Source of the DNA: Cyclina sinensis
Lineage: Eukaryota > Mollusca > Bivalvia > Venerida > Veneridae
Assembly (NCBI GenBank): GCA_012932295.1
Contig: JAAONU010000016.1
Span: forward strand, 15,912,111 to 15,976,110
DNA length: 64,000 nucleotides
Direction of reading: 5' to 3'
This document shows, piece by piece, positions 59,601 to 64,000 of the stretch; the first letter of the stretch is position 1, and every line of letters begins with the position of its first letter. Below the pieces are notes generated by a model. The model saw only the letters and a program-made list of their open reading frames with translations, searched no databases and had not been told where the DNA came from. The position numbers were made by a program, and so were the translations under genes.

Positions 59601-60340
59601 GCAGATGGCACAAAAATATATATCACTAAAATTTGTAAAAATGTATACATGATTTATACGAAATTCAAAATCAAAAACTAAATAAACACTAATGTATGAA
59701 TGCATGCTGCACTGTCTTTTACTTGCAAAAAACACAACTTTCTTTTATAATCAACATGCATTTCCTCACGAAAATAAACTCAAAATGAAGTACAATGTAT
59801 TAATAGTTAGAGAAAGAGAGAGAGAAAAAAATAAAATAAAAAAATATTTTGTTTGACTGACAATTTTAACTGCCATGTAAAGTGTCAGTTTTGTTTGCCG
59901 TTTCTGCCTGTGTACTTAAGATTAATTTTTTTTTCATGCTAGTCGATATTCATATTTGAAGTCATTCTAAATTGTCCAATATCGTGAAAACATTTCATTC
60001 AAATTCGAACGATTAAAGTAGTCGAATGTCGTGATAGCACAACATCAAAACAAAACAAACAAACAACAACAAAAAATAAAATAAAATAAAATAAAATAAA
60101 ATAAAATTTGTCTGTCGAATGTCTTGCTAGAAAAACATTCAAATTTCAAGTTATTACAAATTCGAATGTCGAATGTCATGCCAACACTACATTCAAACAT
60201 GTTATAATAATGTTTGAATGATGGACTAGCACAAAATTCAAAGTCCAAGTGATTCCAAATTTGAATGTCGAATTTCGTGTTTGTTCTACATTCAAACACA
60301 AAAGAATACACTTTTTCCCTATTAACCTGCACCCCGCTGA
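56691..60340. other. AT-rich region without a recognised gene
   Basis: The ORF at 57263-57466 (67 codons, words EVELTPELHLKIRASSSRKRE) is more protein-like than its neighbours but unrecognised. A tRNA-Met-like SINE head lies at 57545-57612. (AGAAT)n at about 59083-59098 and (AAAAT)n at 60070-60108 are microsatellites. I see nothing else. Confidence 0.4.
57545..57612 (+). mobile_element. tRNA-Met-like SINE head
   Basis: ACTTGTATCACTGAACC, then CTCTGACTCATGGGAAG with CAT in the loop position, then a B-box-like TTGGTTCAAGACCC. Tentative; the stems are imperfect. Confidence 0.4.
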
Positions 60341-60344
60341 AGGC

Positions 60345-60435
60345 AATTGGCTCAGCCTTTGCAACAGTGCAAACCAAGATCAGCGTGCACATCCGAGCAG
60401 TCTAATCATGGTCTGCACTTTTCACTATTCAGTAA
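60345..60435. mobile_element. Palindromic MITE-like repeat
   Basis: The left arm, CAACAGTGCAAACCAAGATC, is mirrored by ATCATGGTCTGCACTTTTCA. The arms are about 30 bases with a small GC-rich centre (TGCACATCCGAGCA). The flanks show CATTC/CGAATGTCGAATG words, which also recur at 60110-60290. Confidence 0.6.
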
Positions 60436-63400
60436 CAGTAAATTTTTAATAAGCTCCCATTAAACAATTAATAGATGTGTTCAAACTAAAAAAAAATGGA
60501 CATGTCAATTTCAGTGATTTAACACGGTAAGGATTAATTCTGAATTTATTCATCGCCTGAAAAGGAATGAATCATTTAAATTGGAAAGAATTTTTTTATA
60601 TGTTAAGAAAATACACTTTAACGCGTTGATTTATTTTCTTTACAATCTTTTTAATGCGATTTACTACATAAAACAGTCTGTCCGTGAATGTAAGTGAGGA
60701 GAAAAAAGACTTTCAGTTTTTTAACATGTTCTAAATAATTTCATTGTGTAGAAATAATCTAACAACTAATGTATTAGAAATATCACAGCTTGCCAAAAGA
60801 TATTTTGAAATTTTTAAGACTCGAACAGGCTAAAGATGTTTAAAGAACGTATCTTAAACGAAAAACTGCGAGATACGTTTTTTTCCACGATAGAGCGAAT
60901 GAATGTTCATACATAAATGATATTAGTGTTTGAAATTATTTTTTGTCCAATGAGATGGCAGCATTTTTCAAATTTTGAAAGAATTTATTTTAGTAAATCA
61001 GTTTTAAACAACCAGTGCTACTAACCAGGTAAATCGAATGAAATGATTTACCGACGTTATTCCGCATGTGTGCCTTGGAGGCGGAGCTACAGTGATATTG
61101 GTTTTTTGTTTACATTCATGCGATACACAAGAGAACAGCTGTTAGTTTAGACGCTCGTTTAATAATATCGTGTTGAAACCAACAAGGATATTTTTTCATA
61201 AAAATACATAGGATTAAAGAGACAGTAGCCGTGAAAACAAACATTTATAAACTCACCTTTTCTGTCCAGAAACAAAAATGATATGTAATTGATGATGAAC
61301 TTTTTTTGATCCCAGTTTTTAATCTATAATATTATAGACGTTGAGATATGAATTTTTTTCAAAACTGCTTACATGAAGTTTTAATGATATATATGATAAG
61401 TACATGTGCTTTGATTGACAAATATACCTTTTATTTAGATTTTAAAGGCGTTTTGAGCTCCACATCCAAGTGTCTGTGTTTTTAATCTGAACGTTTTAAC
61501 TGAAAACATTAAACATAATCCTTCATCATGAATGCGAGTTCCAATGTCCTTATAAACATAACTATAAACATTAAACGTAATCCTTAACAATGGTCAAAGT
61601 TCTGTTTCTGTGTGCCAGCGAAGAGAGAGTCTAATTAGCATAAGGCGGTAAAAGATCAGACGTCGCCGATATCGACGGTACATGGATGACAGGCATGATT
61701 TTGGTGTTTCGGGGTGTCGATCAATATCGCCTGACGAAAGAGGGCGGAGACATGTAGAGAGTGTACAAAAATAATTTAAAACACTAAGCTGGTTAAAATT
61801 TATTAGTACGTATTTACAAAATTAAATTGGTCGCGCGGCTGCGGATGTTATAAGATAAAAATAGAAATAAAAGTTGAAAAACAAATTCTACTTAATTTTC
61901 TATTGGAAAGAGTAATTACCCTTGTGTGACGAAGCAATACTTTTTCAACCTGTTGTTTTTTATACTATCTTAGACTTCTTACTTAAATACATAACAGCTT
62001 GTAATTAAGCTTAATTAATCTATACACGGATTTAAATTCAAAAGTACATATAAATTACACTGTGTTTGTCAAACCTGATGTTTATACGGATTTACCCCAC
62101 CCACGTTGTTCAAGTAAAAACAAGTTCAAATATAGTTTAACACGTTAATAACATATGTAAAATGTTGACTGTTCATGTACATTTATGTGAATAGAAATAC
62201 GTCCATGTTTCACACTTACTTACAGCTGTGCACCTATGATGTTTTATTTTATGTTTAATGTTTCAAATTGTCGGTATGTTTTAACGTTATTGTGCGTTAA
62301 TATCCGCACTGATATTCAACACTTTTCTTTAAAAGCTGTAAAAATCATTAAAAATTTATATAAAATTCTTTGATTACATAAAATCATCAGTTAAATACGC
62401 GCTTTGCTCTTGTGATTACTGAAAGAACTGTGTAGTTTTCAGTTACATCCGTGTTTGTCTGCCATGGCAGTGAAAAGTTCCATGGCGCGAAATTTAAACG
62501 GTGCGGTTATTGTCACCTGGAGGTGATGGCAAAGCTCTCCATATGGTATATTATACCAAATATCGAATACCAAGTCTTATACCATCAATATTCAGCATGT
62601 TTAACTATGTCCAAAGAAGAGGCAAAATCTACCAAATATTTTTCTTTTAAAATCTTAAAACAGTAGTGAAAATGTTTTAAATTCTTTAGTGTCTCCACAT
62701 CCAGTGTTTATACCACTTAGAAAAGATTTTTAACAAAGTAAAGCAGTCAGATGAATACTTAATAAAATAAAGATACATGCAATCTTTTGAATTTTTACCA
62801 TAACACCGGATGTTCCCATTATACCAGATACACCAACGTCTATTTTGTAACCGGTAAACTGTCTGTAATTTAATTAACACGGATGGAGTCTTAGCCTTAT
62901 AGTGTAAGGGAATACAGTCCACACTCGCTCTCGACTTCCAGAGTGCAGATGGAAATAATTCCAGTTATTTGAAATCGATTCCACATTTGAAACTACGTTT
63001 TTGGATACCGAAAGGACATGCACAACCCGCCTTTGTAACAGCCCAGCCTCTAGCATTTCAATGCCCCTGTTCATCGCATTTTCACTAAGATGACGTCTAA
63101 TTGTTGATTTGCCAAAAGTTTTGGGAGTTTCAAACAAAGTTTGACGATAACACAAGAAAAATCTTGCTACCTGTAATCATGTATATGAAGGTACATGGCC
63201 ATAAATCGCCATATTTTCATGGGTAGGCTTTTCCTTGTTCTTCTCGTGCAAAGTGTACATGACATATCAATAACTGTACTACACGCTAACAGGCCTGTAT
63301 ATAGATATATCATTAGCAGGAATTTTCGTTTTATAAAGTGATCATATGAACATTAAACATATGTCAAAAAGTAATCCTAAGCAAATTTTGGTTAGTATAT

Positions 63401-64000
63401 TTTATACATTCCATTTTTTTCAGAATGATGTTATTATAGAAAGTGAAAGAATCTACTTTGGTTTCTGTTTATTGTTACTATCTATTAAGATATTTAAGTT
63501 AAGCTACCGTTTATACTGGCGGTTCATATTGCCGAGTAGTTATATTATTTCAGATTGTGAAGGACAGCGAAACACACAGAAAATGTCCAAATCAAGAGAC
63601 AACCCAGACTGTTTAAATGAATTCTTATATAACTTATTTCTGTCTATATGTCAATGACACATAGGTTAAAATAGTTTTTTTCTTCGTAAAACAATTTATT
63701 CATTTTTTATTCCTATACATCACCCAGCTTCAAGAAGTATTACATGTCTGTGAATATGATTATTGTATTTTACTCAGCCGTCGCAAAAGTACTGAAAGGA
63801 TCACTTTTGTTACAGAGCTATCGAACACATATTAACTGATATTTCTTCCAACTTCTGTTGCCAGGTTCTTAATTAAATCCTGTCCTCTTGAAGGAAGAAG
63901 AAACACTCAGTTTGATGACCAGTCCAGGTTGCTGACAAGCTTATGTCTGTGTAAGATTAACTGTAGCCTGCTGTTACATTTTTAAAATATTACGTATCAG
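60436..64000. other. Right-hand end of the window
   Basis: AT-rich with no supported host gene. 61655-61765 is GC-richer with GTCGCCGATATCGACGG and an open frame on the plus strand (from ATG 61683, about 30 codons); it could be an exon or a promoter, but no splice sites or homology decide this. The ORF 63346-63657 is unrecognised. Confidence 0.35.
62880..63110 (-). pseudogene. Tc1/mariner-like transposase N-terminal (HTH) remnant
   Basis: The minus-strand frame reads GIEMLEAGLLQRRVVHVLSV followed by SKNVVSNVESISNNW and a SGRERVW-like word. This fits the first helix-turn-helix of Tc1-like transposases (family pattern: A..ML..G.S...VA....VS.STV...W..F). No DDE residues or TIRs are visible, so it is a short dead remnant. 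Confidence 0.5.

Overview
The window looks like AT-rich, repeat-laden nuclear DNA of a bivalve mollusc, plausibly a venerid-type clam. This rests on short exons in kilobase-scale introns with GT-AG splice sites, an invertebrate egghead-type glycosyltransferase, jockey/CR1-like LINE fragments, and repeats of a kind I associate with clam genomes (ends with a GGTGAGCGAT / GGGCC...GGCCC block, and blocks rich in AAGGTCAAGGTCAC). The species itself is not resolvable from sequence alone.

Four host genes can be supported. (1) On the minus strand, 518-7877, lie the first two coding exons of a secreted ceruloplasmin/hephaestin-type multicopper oxidase; the gene runs off the left edge. (2) On the minus strand, 12785-15927, is an ankyrin-repeat and SOCS-box (ASB-type) gene of three coding exons and about 677 codons. 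(3) On the plus strand, 25716-29485, is centrin-3, complete in six coding exons and 167 residues. (4) On the plus strand, 49577-51031, is an intronless-coding egghead-like family-2 glycosyltransferase of 484 residues. They belong to unrelated pathways (metal oxidation, ubiquitin ligase substrate capture, centriole calcium binding, glycolipid synthesis), and no operon-like coordination is expected.

The remainder is mostly mobile and tandem DNA. 0.6-7.7 kb: a 7.1-kb first intron holding a 42-bp minisatellite, a SINE body and possible LINE scraps. 8-12.8 kb: a tRNA-Lys-like SINE head and a dispersed repeat. 16-25 kb: a 975-bp element with compound inverted termini, short motif arrays, a perfect hairpin and a tRNA-headed SINE. 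31-40 kb: dispersed bivalve repeats, a 9-unit tandem array split by another element, and two more tandem arrays. 38-42.6 kb: two decayed LINE 3' ends. 43.4-44.8 kb: a TA-flanked inverted-repeat element between two direct copies of a 75-bp segment. 52.3-54.2 kb: a 606-bp triplication, directly abutting a LINE (54.2-56.7 kb) whose 5' part is inverted, as twin priming would produce. 60-63 kb: a palindromic element and a Tc1-like remnant.

I found no convincing new biological system. The items most worth a second look are the 5'-inverted LINE, the mosaic triplication, the probable GC-AG intron and overlapping upstream ORF of the ASB gene, and the compound-TIR element.
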